Below, in pieces: positions 8,645 to 17,929 of a DNA stretch of 49,433 bases. The translations under genes and the position numbers were made by a program. Below the pieces are notes generated by a model that saw only the letters and a list, made by a program, of their open reading frames with translations, was not told the origin of the DNA and ran no database searches. The stretch is from Hymenobacter profundi. GTDB taxonomy: Bacteria > Bacteroidota > Bacteroidia > Cytophagales > Hymenobacteraceae. The stretch lies in contig NZ_JAHWGL010000027.1 of the NCBI RefSeq assembly GCF_019334315.1, positions 1 through 49,433 on the forward strand, given 5' to 3'. Position 1 is the first letter of the stretch. Every line of letters begins with the position of its first letter.

Positions 8645-9415
8645 ATGAAAACTGTACAACTTGTCGTGCTGGATATGGCTGGTACCACCGTCCGCGACCA
8701 ACACGAGGTAGAAGCCTGCTTTGCCCAAGCCGCCACGGCTACCGGATTGCAGGCCTCCGCCGAGCGTATCTTGGCCGTGCAGGGTCAGGCCAAGCGGTTT
8801 GTGTTCGAGCTACTGTGGTGGGAGCAACTAGGCGCACATGCCGATGCTGCCTTACACACGCAACGAGTAGACCACTCCTACCAGGTATTTCGGGAGCTGC
8901 TGGAGGCGCACTACCGCACCGCCGAGGTAGTGCCAACCGAAGGCTGTTTAGAATTGCTGGCGTTTCTGCGTCAACAAGGTATCCGCATTGCCCTCACCAC
9001 TGGCTTCTATCGCGAGGTGACGAACCTCATCCTGCGCCGCCTGCGCTGGGACAGTGGTCTTGATGCCCATTACCAGGGCAACGGCCAATCTATCATCGAC
9101 TTATCAATTGCCAGCGACGAGGTAGCCGAAGGCCGTCCCGCCCCACTGATGATTCAACAAGCAATGCACACGTTCGGCATCACGGACCCGCAGCACGTGT
9201 ACAACGTTGGCGACACCCCTTCGGACTTGGAATCGGGCCGGCGCGCTGGGTGCGCCGGGAGCTTCGGCCTCACGAATGGGACGCATACCCACGCCCAGTT
9301 AGCCGCTTGCCCGAATGACGGGTTGTTTGCGTCACTGGTGGCGTTTCAGCAGTATTTGGAGCAAGAGGTATTACCTAAACAAATTACAACTGTCCGGCGG
9401 GAGGATATTTCCTGA
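8645..9415 (+). CDS. phosphonatase-like HAD hydrolase (TIGR03351-like)
   Basis: A 256-residue HAD enzyme. Motif I reads VVLDMAGTT, with nucleophile Asp10 and Ala12 in place of the usual second Asp; this DxA form is the hallmark of phosphonoacetaldehyde hydrolase (PhnX). Lys50 in the cap region (GQAKRF) could be the Schiff-base lysine, but the alignment must be checked. Motif II is in ALTTGF and motif IV is NVGDTPSDLESG. ATG 8645 was chosen because MKTVQLVVLDMAG is the natural N-terminus; the upstream extension overlaps the promoter. It probably breaks the C-P bond of phosphonoacetaldehyde or an analogue, releasing phosphate. Confidence 0.85.
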   Translation: MKTVQLVVLDMAGTTVRDQHEVEACFAQAATATGLQASAERILAVQGQAKRFVFELLWWEQLGAHADAALHTQRVDHSYQVFRELLEAHYRTAEVVPTEGCLELLAFLRQQGIRIALTTGFYREVTNLILRRLRWDSGLDAHYQGNGQSIIDLSIASDEVAEGRPAPLMIQQAMHTFGITDPQHVYNVGDTPSDLESGRRAGCAGSFGLTNGTHTHAQLAACPNDGLFASLVAFQQYLEQEVLPKQITTVRREDIS

Positions 9416-9457
9416 TCAGATAGCGTGAATCGTTGCTCTCTACGCCATATACAGTTC

Positions 9458-9763
9458 CTAAAACGTGTACTCCCGCTGCTTACCCGCTGTTACCTGTACC
9501 GCTTCGTTAAAATTGTTGCCAGCGGGGCCACGTTGGAAAATGTACGTTCCGGGATTAAGATCATCGAATGTTAACTTATTAGTACCGGTCCCGCTTGTAC
9601 CTTCATACAGTGCCGGGCCGGTTCTTAATAAGGTTTCCGTGTAAAGCGCGTAGCGGCCTGCGCCTGAAAAGGAAATGACAAGTCCGCCGGTGGTAGGTGC
9701 CGGATCATCATCCTTGCAGCCGCCGGCCAACAGAAGCACAAGGGCCGCAGGAAGAAGTTTCAT
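9458..9763 (-). CDS. small lipoprotein of unknown function
   Basis: About 101 residues. MKLLPAALVLLLAGGCKDDD is a clear lipoprotein signal with lipobox LAGGC followed by acidic residues typical of Bacteroidota surface or periplasmic lipoproteins. The rest is a small beta-rich domain (LVISFSGAGRYALYTE, FDDLNPGTYIFQRGPAG). ATG 9763 is preferred; the open frame extends to 9790, but that would put charged residues before the signal. It is convergent with the phosphonatase-like gene and downstream of the phosphatase-superfamily genes. A role as a binding protein is possible but unproven. Confidence 0.7.
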   Translation of the reverse strand: MKLLPAALVLLLAGGCKDDDPAPTTGGLVISFSGAGRYALYTETLLRTGPALYEGTSGTGTNKLTFDDLNPGTYIFQRGPAGNNFNEAVQVTAGKQREYTF

Positions 9764-9916
9764 TCGCCAATTAGTCTGATAACGTGGCATAATGGAGCTG
9801 ATAGTGTAGTGAATGAAGTAACCAAAGTCTCATCCGTATAACTTGCTGTAAAGGTGGACCTAGATGGCCAAATATAGACTTCAATAGGTGAAAACAGCAG
9901 AAGGGGTAGGGATTAA

Positions 9917-11182
9917 TTACTTGCCCTGTGCCTTTGACCCCGGTTTCTCGTTAGTCAGCCAGCGGTTTACGGTGTTGTGCTCACCTTCCAATACGATCTT
10001 ATAGAACTCCGCTGGATACTGCTTGCGGCTGACACTCAACGACTGCCGAGCCAGTGGCACAGTGCCGAGCAAGGTGTAACGGTCTTGGCCGCCCGTTTGG
10101 AAGTCGTTAGTGGCAGTCAACCACACCTTCACCTTTTCCGTTTTCGGCCCCAATGCCTTCCACGTAATGCGCAGACTATCGCCCGCTATTTGCACTTGCG
10201 GCTGGGCCAGCGAAACGGGGCCGAGAAGCGGCACGCCGTCCAGCTCCCGTTGCGTGATTTGGGGTAGGGACAACTGCATAAACCGGCTGATGGTAGGCAG
10301 AATATCTACGATGGCGACGGGCTCCGGCTGCTGGGCATATGCGTTGACGTTCTTCGTGTTGAGTACCACCCAAGTGGCCCGCTCCCGCGCCGACTGCCCG
10401 CCGTGGTTGCGGCCGGTTTGGGGGTCGCGGCCGTGGTCGGTAGTGAGCACCAGTAGCCAGTCTTCCTTGTACTTTTTCTGGCGGGTCTGCACGGCGTCCC
10501 ACAGGCGCCCTACCTGCGCATCGAGGTAGGCAATGGCTTGTTGCTGTTGCTCACTATCGCCGTGGCGGTGGCCCATATCATCCGTGTATTCTAAGTACAC
10601 CCACGACAAATCGGGACCCTTGGCAGTCAAGGTTTTAATAGCTTCCCCCACTACCCGCTCGTCGATGGCGTGAATGTACTGGCTCTGCTTGTCGTGGGGG
10701 TAGGCGATGGTGTCCAGCTCGTAGCCGTCGGCGCGGTAGTCAACACGCAGGTTGCCGGTGGCTGGTAGGCCTTCGCCTACCAGCTTGGTGCGGTTGTCGA
10801 GCCAGGTAGAGAAGATGGCGGTTTTCTTGGTGGGCTGCTGGTCTTTCAGCAGACGAAAAATGGTTTTATACTGATAATTAGGCGCTTTAATGCTGTTGCC
10901 CCACACATTGTGCTTGTAGCCCCAGGTGCCCGTGAGCAGGTTGTTGTAGCCGGGCGCTGAAATGGTAGGCGTCTCGGTGTAGGTGCCTTGGTCGCCGCCC
11001 ACGTGGGCGCGTAGGTAGGTGCCGGCGGCTATAACTTTGCGAATGTTCGGCACCGAGGCCTTTTCGATAACGTCGGCCGGAATGCCATCGGCAATGATGA
11101 ACACTACTTTGGGGCTGCGCTGCTGGGCAGTTGCAACGTGTGTGAGCAGCACAGCACACACAAATAGAAGACTCGTTTTCAT
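9917..11182 (-). CDS. exported alkaline-phosphatase-superfamily enzyme (NPP-like), copy 1
   Basis: A 421-residue protein with a signal peptide ending near residue 20. Superfamily motifs are in order: first metal Asp32 in VVFIIADG, nucleophile region ISAPGYNNLLTG with Ser75 aligned to the NPP Thr, DMGHRHGD, TTDHGRD, and GRNHGG. This is the type I phosphodiesterase/nucleotide pyrophosphatase fold, which also includes phosphonoacetate hydrolase. About 100 residues after the catalytic domain form a beta-rich tail. It acts outside the inner membrane, possibly freeing phosphonate or phosphate head groups before uptake (inference). It follows copy 2 after 26 bases on the same strand, so they are co-transcribed. 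Confidence 0.85.
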   Translation of the reverse strand: MKTSLLFVCAVLLTHVATAQQRSPKVVFIIADGIPADVIEKASVPNIRKVIAAGTYLRAHVGGDQGTYTETPTISAPGYNNLLTGTWGYKHNVWGNSIKAPNYQYKTIFRLLKDQQPTKKTAIFSTWLDNRTKLVGEGLPATGNLRVDYRADGYELDTIAYPHDKQSQYIHAIDERVVGEAIKTLTAKGPDLSWVYLEYTDDMGHRHGDSEQQQQAIAYLDAQVGRLWDAVQTRQKKYKEDWLLVLTTDHGRDPQTGRNHGGQSARERATWVVLNTKNVNAYAQQPEPVAIVDILPTISRFMQLSLPQITQRELDGVPLLGPVSLAQPQVQIAGDSLRITWKALGPKTEKVKVWLTATNDFQTGGQDRYTLLGTVPLARQSLSVSRKQYPAEFYKIVLEGEHNTVNRWLTNEKPGSKAQGK

Positions 11183-11208
11183 GGTATTAGCAAGCGGTGC
11201 TTACAACG

Positions 11209-12324
11209 TTACTTCCGAGAACCACTGCCCGTAACGCTTCCCACTGGTTTACCTGTGGCGGGGGTAGGGGCGTAGTTCAGGCCCAGTAGCTGGGCCAAGG
11301 TAGCCGCTACCTGGTTTTGGTAAAGCTGCCCGGTGCGGGCTTCGCCCGAGGCTGGTGTGTCGGGGCCGAGGGCAGCCATCCAGATCTGGTCGGCGCCGGG
11401 GATGTCGGCGCCGTGGCTGCGCCACTTTTCGGCGGCTGCGGCGCCGCGGCCGTGGTCGGTGGTGATAAGCAGGGTGGTTTTGCCTTTATACTGCGGGTCG
11501 CTTTGCAGGTAGTCCCACAATTGGCGCAGGAACTCATCGGTGTAATGGGCCGCGTGCAGGTAGGCACCGTACTCGCCGGCATGGGCAAACTCGTCGGTGT
11601 CGCCAAAACCAATGTAGAGCACCCGCGGCTTCTTACGCTTCAGGTAGGCCTGGGCGTACTGATCGGTAAAGGAGTCGAGCCGCTCGGTACCGGAAGGACT
11701 GGGCGTGGTGAGCAGCATCTCGTTCAGCAGCTGCTCCTGGGGCGAGAGGCCGGGGCCGGGCACAGGGTCCATGCCGGCATTCACGGGTAGGCCGCTGCGC
11801 TTGGCATTGAGGATGGCCGGGTACACGTCCCAGGACCCAAAGGCCGCTACCTGACCGCGAAAAGCCGCTTGCTGGTTCAGCCACTCCAGCACCGACACAT
11901 TGGGGTTCGGCAGCGGGTCGTTGCTGTGGATGCGGGCGTTGTCGGCGGCGCCGGTCAGGATTTCGTTGTAGCCGGGGTAGGAAAACCACTGGTTGTTGGT
12001 CACATTCACCAGGCTGCCAGCGTCGCGGTTGCCGTGGAGCTGGCCCTGCTTGGCAACGGTTCCCCACAGAAAAGGCATCAGCGCTTGGCGGCGTTGCACG
12101 GCTGTACCTTGCCCAAACTCCTTGCGCAGAGCCGCCTGGTCGGCGTAATAGTGCTTGCTTTGGCGGAACAGGCTGGTATCAGCCCCACCGAAAACTTCCT
12201 GCCAGCGCATGCCGTCCAGGGTCACCAACACCACGTTTTCGGTGCGGTGCTTAGGTGTTTGGGCGTTGGCAGCGGTCAGGCTGAGGCTCAGTAGCAGCGG
12301 GAGAAAGAAGCGAGTGCGGTGCAT
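11209..12324 (-). CDS. exported alkaline-phosphatase-superfamily enzyme, copy 2
   Basis: A 371-residue protein with a signal peptide (MHRTRFFLPLLLSLSLTAANA). Motifs: VVLVTLDGMRWQEVFGG with metal Asp37, FSYPGYNEILTG with probable nucleophile Ser115, GFGDTDEFAHAGEY, TTDHGRG, and SHGAD. The WQEVFGG form marks a Bacteroidota subfamily distinct from copy 1, so the two are not a recent duplication. ATG 12324 is preferred because the upstream frame runs through a terminator hairpin. It lies directly below the SusD gene. It is probably a periplasmic phosphomonoesterase or diesterase; the substrate is unknown. Confidence 0.83.
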   Translation of the reverse strand: MHRTRFFLPLLLSLSLTAANAQTPKHRTENVVLVTLDGMRWQEVFGGADTSLFRQSKHYYADQAALRKEFGQGTAVQRRQALMPFLWGTVAKQGQLHGNRDAGSLVNVTNNQWFSYPGYNEILTGAADNARIHSNDPLPNPNVSVLEWLNQQAAFRGQVAAFGSWDVYPAILNAKRSGLPVNAGMDPVPGPGLSPQEQLLNEMLLTTPSPSGTERLDSFTDQYAQAYLKRKKPRVLYIGFGDTDEFAHAGEYGAYLHAAHYTDEFLRQLWDYLQSDPQYKGKTTLLITTDHGRGAAAAEKWRSHGADIPGADQIWMAALGPDTPASGEARTGQLYQNQVAATLAQLLGLNYAPTPATGKPVGSVTGSGSRK

Positions 12325-12351
12325 GATAGGCAGGAGTGGGGTGTCGTGAAG

Positions 12352-12394
12352 AAAAAAAGCCCGCCATGCTGCACGAAGTCGATGCATGACGGGC
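12352..12394 (-). terminator. intrinsic terminator after SusD
   Basis: On the minus strand, GCCCGTCATGC pairs with GCATGGCGGGC (one mismatch) around a 14-base loop, followed by GC and a run of seven T. It starts about 15 bases after the SusD stop. It should end or attenuate the HD-SusC-SusD transcript, leaving the two phosphatase-superfamily genes with lower expression or their own promoter. Confidence 0.75.
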
Positions 12395-12408
12395 TAGCTA
12401 GGTAGTAA

Positions 12409-13989
12409 TTATTTCAGCAGATACATCGCGCCGTTGATGTCGTCGTTGCCACCGTACTGGCTGGTTAGTGCTGCCTGGTAGTTGTCGGTATTGGCCGTTT
12501 GCTCGGAGGTAGGGTAGCGAAAGCGTAGCGCAATGCGGCCGCTGTTGCCGGTGCCAGGGCCGGTAGAGAAGGCCGGTACGCCGGTACGGCGGTAGGTGTA
12601 GTAGCCTTCCAGACCCGAGTGGCGGAACAAGGCCAAGTACTTCTGCTGCAAAATCTTGGTGAGGCCGTCGGTCCCGGCTGTGTACTGCACGCTGGGCTGG
12701 GCGTAGTAGGTGGCGTAGCTCACGGGCACAACGTAGGTGTCGTAGTTGCTAAGCACTTTCACGTCAGTGGCGCCGGGGCGGTAGAAGTAGGCCGTGTAGG
12801 TGCCGCTGGTGGGTAGGTCGTAGGAGGCCATGGAAGCCTGAATACCCGCTGTGTAGTAGCTCTCGGCGTTGCCACTGGCCCAACCCCGATTGATACCTTC
12901 GGCGAGGTTGAAGCACAGCTCGGGGTAGCCCAGTTGGATACTAGGCTCGCCGGTGAGGGTGCGGAAGTAGCGGTAGCGGTTCAGAAACGAATAGCGCCCC
13001 TGGCCGGCGTTGTTGTACATCACACCCATATCAAGGCCAGGGTCAGCACCCACGAACGACGCAAAATCGGTTGGGCTCTGCTTGAGGTTATCGACGTAGT
13101 AGCGGGCAGGTTCGCAGGTGGCGTACACGCGCGGGTCGTGCAGCTGCGTGAGCAGGCCTACGTAGGTGGCGGCCATGTTCTTGCGCGAGCCGTCCTGGCC
13201 AAAGTTGCGGTTGTTGTTGGGGTAGAAGTTGTTGGTGGCCTCCACGTAGGTGTACTGCAAGTTGTCGGCGTTGCTGGCCATGAGCGGGTACTTGGTAGGG
13301 TTGCCCACAATGGCCGCAAACTGCCCGGCAATGTTAAGGTCAGCGTCGCCGTTTTTCTTGCTCAGCTCTACTAGCAAGCGCACCCGCAGGGTGTTCACGG
13401 TGCGCTGCCACTTGCGCAGGTCGCCGCCGTGGTAGATGTCGCCGCTCACTGTGGTGGTGCCACCCTCAATGAGTGCCCCGAGGTCGGTGTTAGCGGTTTC
13501 CAACCACTTGAAGGCCTGCACAAACACGGCTTTCTGCGGGTCGTAGGCGGGTGTCAGGTTTTCGCTGCCCAGCAGGGCCTGGCTCTGGGGCACGTCGCCC
13601 ATTTGCAGGCTCATGCGGGTGAATAGGTAGGCCCGGAAGAAGTTACCCAGTGCGGCATAGGGGTTCACGGCCGGCGAACCCACCGCCAGGGCCTGCTGCT
13701 CCATCAGGTCCACGTTTTTGAGGGTAGTATAGTAGGCGGTGCCGCTACCAAAATCGTAGCGGTTGTTGCCGTAGTAGTCGTAGTTGTGCAGGTAGTACTG
13801 GCCCCACACCTCGTACTGGCTGTTGGGGGCTTCATACACGTTGTTGAGCACGCCCGTGAGCAGTAGCGCCGCGGGCACGGCGTTGGGCTTGTTCTCGTTG
13901 ATAGTCAGCTCGTCGAGCGTCTTATCGCAGCTCGTAGCACCGAGAGTTAGCAGCCCCAGCAGCGCCGCAGTTTGGATGATCTTTTTCAT
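12409..13989 (-). CDS. SusD/RagB-family outer-membrane lipoprotein of the phosphonate locus
   Basis: A 526-residue surface lipoprotein with lipobox LTLGATSC and an N-terminal DKTLDELTINENKPN typical of the SusD-like_2 group. Tetratricopeptide-like helices follow (YAALGNFFRAYLFTRMSLQMGDVP). SusD proteins form a lid on their SusC partner and bind the incoming ligand. It follows SusC by 19 bases. Although most SusD proteins bind glycans or peptides, the neighbours here all point to organophosphorus compounds, so the ligand may be a phosphonate-bearing oligomer or lipid head group (inference). Confidence 0.92.
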   Translation of the reverse strand: MKKIIQTAALLGLLTLGATSCDKTLDELTINENKPNAVPAALLLTGVLNNVYEAPNSQYEVWGQYYLHNYDYYGNNRYDFGSGTAYYTTLKNVDLMEQQALAVGSPAVNPYAALGNFFRAYLFTRMSLQMGDVPQSQALLGSENLTPAYDPQKAVFVQAFKWLETANTDLGALIEGGTTTVSGDIYHGGDLRKWQRTVNTLRVRLLVELSKKNGDADLNIAGQFAAIVGNPTKYPLMASNADNLQYTYVEATNNFYPNNNRNFGQDGSRKNMAATYVGLLTQLHDPRVYATCEPARYYVDNLKQSPTDFASFVGADPGLDMGVMYNNAGQGRYSFLNRYRYFRTLTGEPSIQLGYPELCFNLAEGINRGWASGNAESYYTAGIQASMASYDLPTSGTYTAYFYRPGATDVKVLSNYDTYVVPVSYATYYAQPSVQYTAGTDGLTKILQQKYLALFRHSGLEGYYTYRRTGVPAFSTGPGTGNSGRIALRFRYPTSEQTANTDNYQAALTSQYGGNDDINGAMYLLK

Positions 13990-14008
13990 GGTAGCAGAGC
14001 CGGGGATG

Positions 14009-17000
14009 TTAGAAGGTAGCGTTCAAGTTCAGGCCGTAGCTGCGCACGGTAGGCGACTGCAAGCCCGTGGAGCCAGTGGCGTAGTTGTACTGGTCGAGGT
14101 CGATGTCCTTGAAGCGCTTGTCGCCGTAGAAATACAGCAGATTGCGACCGATAAGCGACACCGAAACCCGCTGGATGAACGAATCACCGAGCAGCGTGCG
14201 CGGCAGGTCGTAGCTGACGGTGACTTCGCGCAGCTTGCCGAACGTCTTGCTCATCAGGCTCGCCTCATCCACGCCATAGTAGCGACTCACGTAGTCCTGC
14301 ACGAAAACCTTGGTGGTGTTGGGAGCAAATTGCAGGGCTTCGCCGTTGAGGATGGCCCCCGTGCGCGAGTCGTAGTTGATGCGCGCTTCGTTGGCTATGA
14401 CCACGCCTTCGCCCACGTAGCTGCCCGTGTAGCCTTGCACGCCATACTGCTGCCAGTCCTGGTAGCGGGCGTCGCCGAGGGCGCCTTCGGCGGTGAGAGC
14501 ATTGCGGCCGCCGCGCATCGTTTGGCGGAACATATAGTCGGTGGTCACGCCGCCCACCGCGCCGTCAAACTGGAAGGCTAGGCTTAGCGACTTGTAATGC
14601 AGCTTGTTATAGAGGCTCCAGTTAAACTTGTTGTTCATGTTGCCCAGTTGCTGCGCCACGGGGTTGGCCAGGGGCTTGCCGCCCGCGTCGTTCACAATCT
14701 GCCCATCGGGCGAGCGCACAAACGCACTGGTGCGCAGGATGTCGGTACGGTCGCCTACCTGGTAAAAGGTGTTGTAGAAGTCCTGGCCGGCCGGCAGCTC
14801 CAGGTAGGTTTCCCGGAAGGTCGACCAGTTGGCCAGCACGTCCCACCCGAAGTTGGTAGTTTGCACGGGCGTCCCAGTCACACTCACTTCGTAGCCTGTT
14901 TTCTTGGTTTTCAGAGCGTTTACGTACTGCGTCGTAAAGCCCGTGGCCGTCGATACAGGGTTGGGTAGCACCCGCGGCCCGTCGATGTACTGAAACGCCG
15001 TGGCGCTCAAGCCTAGGCGGTTGCCCAAAAATTTGATGTCAAAGCCCTGCTCAAAGTTCACACGGGTTGTGGTCTTCAGGTTCTGGGCCAGCAGGTTGTC
15101 GGTGCCGTATCCCGCCGTTTGGTTATTGTAAGGCTTGCTAGTCGAGTAGGGCGAGGTCAGGGAGTAATCGGGGCCATTGTAGGGCGAAGTGTACACGTTG
15201 CCATAGCCCAGAGGATTGGTAAAAAGTGAGTTGCCAGCACTACCACCCAGGGCCGTAATTGAGTTGAACGGCGCCGGCCCAATGGTAGGTGACGTGGCAT
15301 CGGCCCGCACGTTGGCAAAGGAGCCGCGCAGCTTCAGGAAGGAAATGGCATTCGGCAGCCCGCCGATGTAGTCAGAAAGCACCGTGGCCACCGACACGCT
15401 GGGGTAGTAGTAGGTGGTAGGCGTCTGGAAAGCCGACGATTTATCGACGCGGCCCGTGGTAGAAAGGGTAGCGTAGCGGCCCAGCGAGGCATCGAGCGAG
15501 TAGTAGGCACTCAGCACCCGCATCTGCGAGTTGAAGCTCGTGCCCTGCACCGGGTTTAGCGAGTTGCTGAACGCGTACACTTCCGGCACGTTGAGGTAGT
15601 CGGTCGACGTCCAGTTGGAGTTGTAAGTGAAATTGCGAACGTTGCCACCCAACAGACCGCTGATGTTGAAAAACTTCTGGTTTCCTAGGTCGTAGTTGAA
15701 GTTCAGGAAGCCCTCCGTATTGTTGTCGAACAGGTTACGGCGGTCTTCGCGGTAGTCGCCCTGGTTGCCCTCGCGGCCGTAGGGGTGCGCCGAAAACGGC
15801 ATCTTTTCGGTGCGCAGCAAATTGTAGGTGCTGATTTGGGTGCGCAGCGTGGCGCTCAGGTGCTCGTCAATTTTGAAGTTGCCAGTGAGGTAGGCGTAGG
15901 TATCATTTTTATAGTGCCCACGCGTCCATTTCTTCACCATCAGCCAGGGATTGTGGTAACGTTGGTACTCGGCAAACACCGATTGCACGCCTACCTGCCC
16001 CGGCTGCCAAATGCCTCGGATGTCGGGCGCGTTCACGTCCCAGTCGGCTCCAGTCCAGATGCCCACGTTGTAGAGCAGGCTGTTGGGGCCGTAGTCTATG
16101 TCGGGAAAGTTGTCGGTAAACTGGCGGTTGAAGTTGACGTTGGCTTCCAGCTTGATGCGCGGGCTGGGGTTAAAACCACCGTACAAGTTGAAATTGACGA
16201 TGTTGAGCCCGTTGTTGGGGATGTAGCTGTTCTGCGTTTGCTGCGACACCGAAAAGCGTGTGGTGTACGTGTCGCCGGTGGCGCTTAGGGCCACGCTGTT
16301 GTTGGTCTGGAAGCCCGTGCGCAGAAAGTTCTTGAGGTTGTCTTTGCCCCGCGCTACCCAAGGCGTACCCTGCCGCACCCCGTTCACAATGGGCGAGTCG
16401 TACTGCGGAATCAGCTGCCCCGCGAAGTAGGGGCCCCACACGTCATAGTCGCCATCCACGCCGCCAGGGGCGCCGCCCTTGCCATTCACAAACTCGTAGC
16501 GCGTGCCTCCACCCGGCCCGTAGGAATCTTGCAGGCGCGGAAACGCCAGAAAGCCCGACTGGATAACGTTGCTACTGTTCAGCTCCACCGTAAAGCCTTT
16601 CTTGTTTTTGTTGCCTTTTTTGGTGGTAATCAGAATAGCACCGTTCTGCGCGCGGTTGCCATACAGGGCCGCCGCCGCGGGGCCTTTCAGCACGGTATAG
16701 GTTTCAATATCGTCGGGGCTGATATTCCAGGTATCGGTGTTAATGGGGAAGCCATCGACCACGTACAGCGACACCGTATTGCCCCGAATGGTCACGTTGG
16801 GCGCCCGCAGCAGCTCAGCCGACGGGCCTACTGATAAGCCTGCTACCTTGCCCACTAAGCCCGAAATCGGGTTGGGGTCGCGGGCTCGTACGAGGTCCTC
16901 GCCGTTCACTTCCTGCACCGCATAGCCAATCTTGCGGGTTTCCTTCTTCACGCCCAGGGCCGTTACCACCACTTCGTCCAGTGCTTTGGTATCGGTAGGG

Positions 17001-17284
17001 AGCGTCACGGTGATGTTCTGCTGAGTGCCCACGGTTACGTCTTGCGGCACCGAGCCCACGAAGCGAAACTGGAGCACGTCGCCGGGGGCAGCGTCGAGGG
17101 TGAAACGGCCGTCGCTGCCGGTGGTGGTGCCGCGGGTAGTGCCTTTCAGTAGCACGCTCACGCCGGGTAGGGGCTCCTTGTGCTCATCGGTCACGGTGCC
17201 GCCAATGGTGCCCTGCGCCCGTAATAGGGTAGGCACCAACAGCAAGAGCAGAACCACGAGGATCTGCTGGTAAAGAGTTTTCAT
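14009..17284 (-). CDS. SusC/RagA-family TonB-dependent transporter of the phosphonate locus
   Basis: A 1091-residue outer-membrane TonB-dependent transporter. After the signal peptide comes a carboxypeptidase-like domain (GTIGGTVTDEHKEPLPGVS), then a TonB-box-like DEVVVTALG, a plug with DGFPIN and the SusC signature GPAAAALYGNRAQNGAILITTKKG, then a long beta barrel ending in an aromatic residue (NLNATF). ATG 17284 (MKTLYQQILVV) begins a clean signal sequence; the frame continues to 17317 but without sense. The HD gene precedes it by 48 bases and SusD follows by 19, giving one operon. Confidence 0.93.
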   Translation of the reverse strand: MKTLYQQILVVLLLLLVPTLLRAQGTIGGTVTDEHKEPLPGVSVLLKGTTRGTTTGSDGRFTLDAAPGDVLQFRFVGSVPQDVTVGTQQNITVTLPTDTKALDEVVVTALGVKKETRKIGYAVQEVNGEDLVRARDPNPISGLVGKVAGLSVGPSAELLRAPNVTIRGNTVSLYVVDGFPINTDTWNISPDDIETYTVLKGPAAAALYGNRAQNGAILITTKKGNKNKKGFTVELNSSNVIQSGFLAFPRLQDSYGPGGGTRYEFVNGKGGAPGGVDGDYDVWGPYFAGQLIPQYDSPIVNGVRQGTPWVARGKDNLKNFLRTGFQTNNSVALSATGDTYTTRFSVSQQTQNSYIPNNGLNIVNFNLYGGFNPSPRIKLEANVNFNRQFTDNFPDIDYGPNSLLYNVGIWTGADWDVNAPDIRGIWQPGQVGVQSVFAEYQRYHNPWLMVKKWTRGHYKNDTYAYLTGNFKIDEHLSATLRTQISTYNLLRTEKMPFSAHPYGREGNQGDYREDRRNLFDNNTEGFLNFNYDLGNQKFFNISGLLGGNVRNFTYNSNWTSTDYLNVPEVYAFSNSLNPVQGTSFNSQMRVLSAYYSLDASLGRYATLSTTGRVDKSSAFQTPTTYYYPSVSVATVLSDYIGGLPNAISFLKLRGSFANVRADATSPTIGPAPFNSITALGGSAGNSLFTNPLGYGNVYTSPYNGPDYSLTSPYSTSKPYNNQTAGYGTDNLLAQNLKTTTRVNFEQGFDIKFLGNRLGLSATAFQYIDGPRVLPNPVSTATGFTTQYVNALKTKKTGYEVSVTGTPVQTTNFGWDVLANWSTFRETYLELPAGQDFYNTFYQVGDRTDILRTSAFVRSPDGQIVNDAGGKPLANPVAQQLGNMNNKFNWSLYNKLHYKSLSLAFQFDGAVGGVTTDYMFRQTMRGGRNALTAEGALGDARYQDWQQYGVQGYTGSYVGEGVVIANEARINYDSRTGAILNGEALQFAPNTTKVFVQDYVSRYYGVDEASLMSKTFGKLREVTVSYDLPRTLLGDSFIQRVSVSLIGRNLLYFYGDKRFKDIDLDQYNYATGSTGLQSPTVRSYGLNLNATF

Positions 17285-17332
17285 AAGAGGGTTTTGGAGG
17301 TGAGGAGTCGGGTACAAAGCAGCCTAGAGCGC

Positions 17333-17929
17333 TTAAGAAGACAGCATCTCGGACTGGTAGCGTAGGTGGCGCAAGGCCATGTCTTTCAAGCGATTCAGGT
17401 CGCCCACGGGCAGGTGCTCCTGCTTGGCCTGGTCGTCCCACTGCCGCATTCGGATGATGATATCCGCGTCGGCGTCCTGTTCGAAGACTGCCGCCTCGGC
17501 AGCCGTCATGGGGCCGCCCTGGAAGCCTAGCGTAGCCTGGCTGGCGGGGGAAAGCTGCCGCAGATATTCGGGGTAGCGGTAGGTGAGGTAGCGCTTGGCC
17601 AGCACGTGGCTTTCTACCAGCCGGGCCACACGCTCGGCAAAGCCACAGCCCCGCAGATAGTCGGCACCCAGCTTTTCGTGGTTCACGGCCCCGAAGCCAT
17701 TCATGGACTCGGTATGCTGCTCCTGCTGAGCGCATAGGTGGCCTAGATCGTGGAAAAATGCGGCCAGCACTACCCCATCGTCGTAGCCTTCGGCTTCGGC
17801 CAGTAGGGCGGCCTGCCACATGTGCTCCAGCTGCGACACCGGCTCACCGATGTAGTCATCGTCACCAAATTGATAGTACAGGGCAAACAGGTGTTCTACC
17901 GTTGCCGCCGAGTTTTCAGGAGCCATCAT
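17333..17929 (-). CDS. HD-domain oxygenase of phosphonate clusters (PhnZ-like, TIGR03276-like)
   Basis: A 198-residue cytoplasmic HD protein. Conserved residues have PhnZ spacing: Tyr26 and Glu29 in YIGEPVSQLEH, then His36, His60-Asp61 in FFHDLGHL, His84 in NHEKLGADYL, His108 in ESHVLAKRY and Asp165 near WDDQAK. PhnZ is a mixed-valent di-iron oxygenase that cleaves 2-amino-1-hydroxyethylphosphonate to glycine and phosphate. Tyr and Glu of the substrate lid are present, supporting oxygenase rather than phosphohydrolase chemistry. No PhnY hydroxylase gene is in the window. It heads the SusC/SusD operon. A second ATG at 17926 is equally possible. Confidence 0.87.
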   Translation of the reverse strand: MMAPENSAATVEHLFALYYQFGDDDYIGEPVSQLEHMWQAALLAEAEGYDDGVVLAAFFHDLGHLCAQQEQHTESMNGFGAVNHEKLGADYLRGCGFAERVARLVESHVLAKRYLTYRYPEYLRQLSPASQATLGFQGGPMTAAEAAVFEQDADADIIIRMRQWDDQAKQEHLPVGDLNRLKDMALRHLRYQSEMLSS

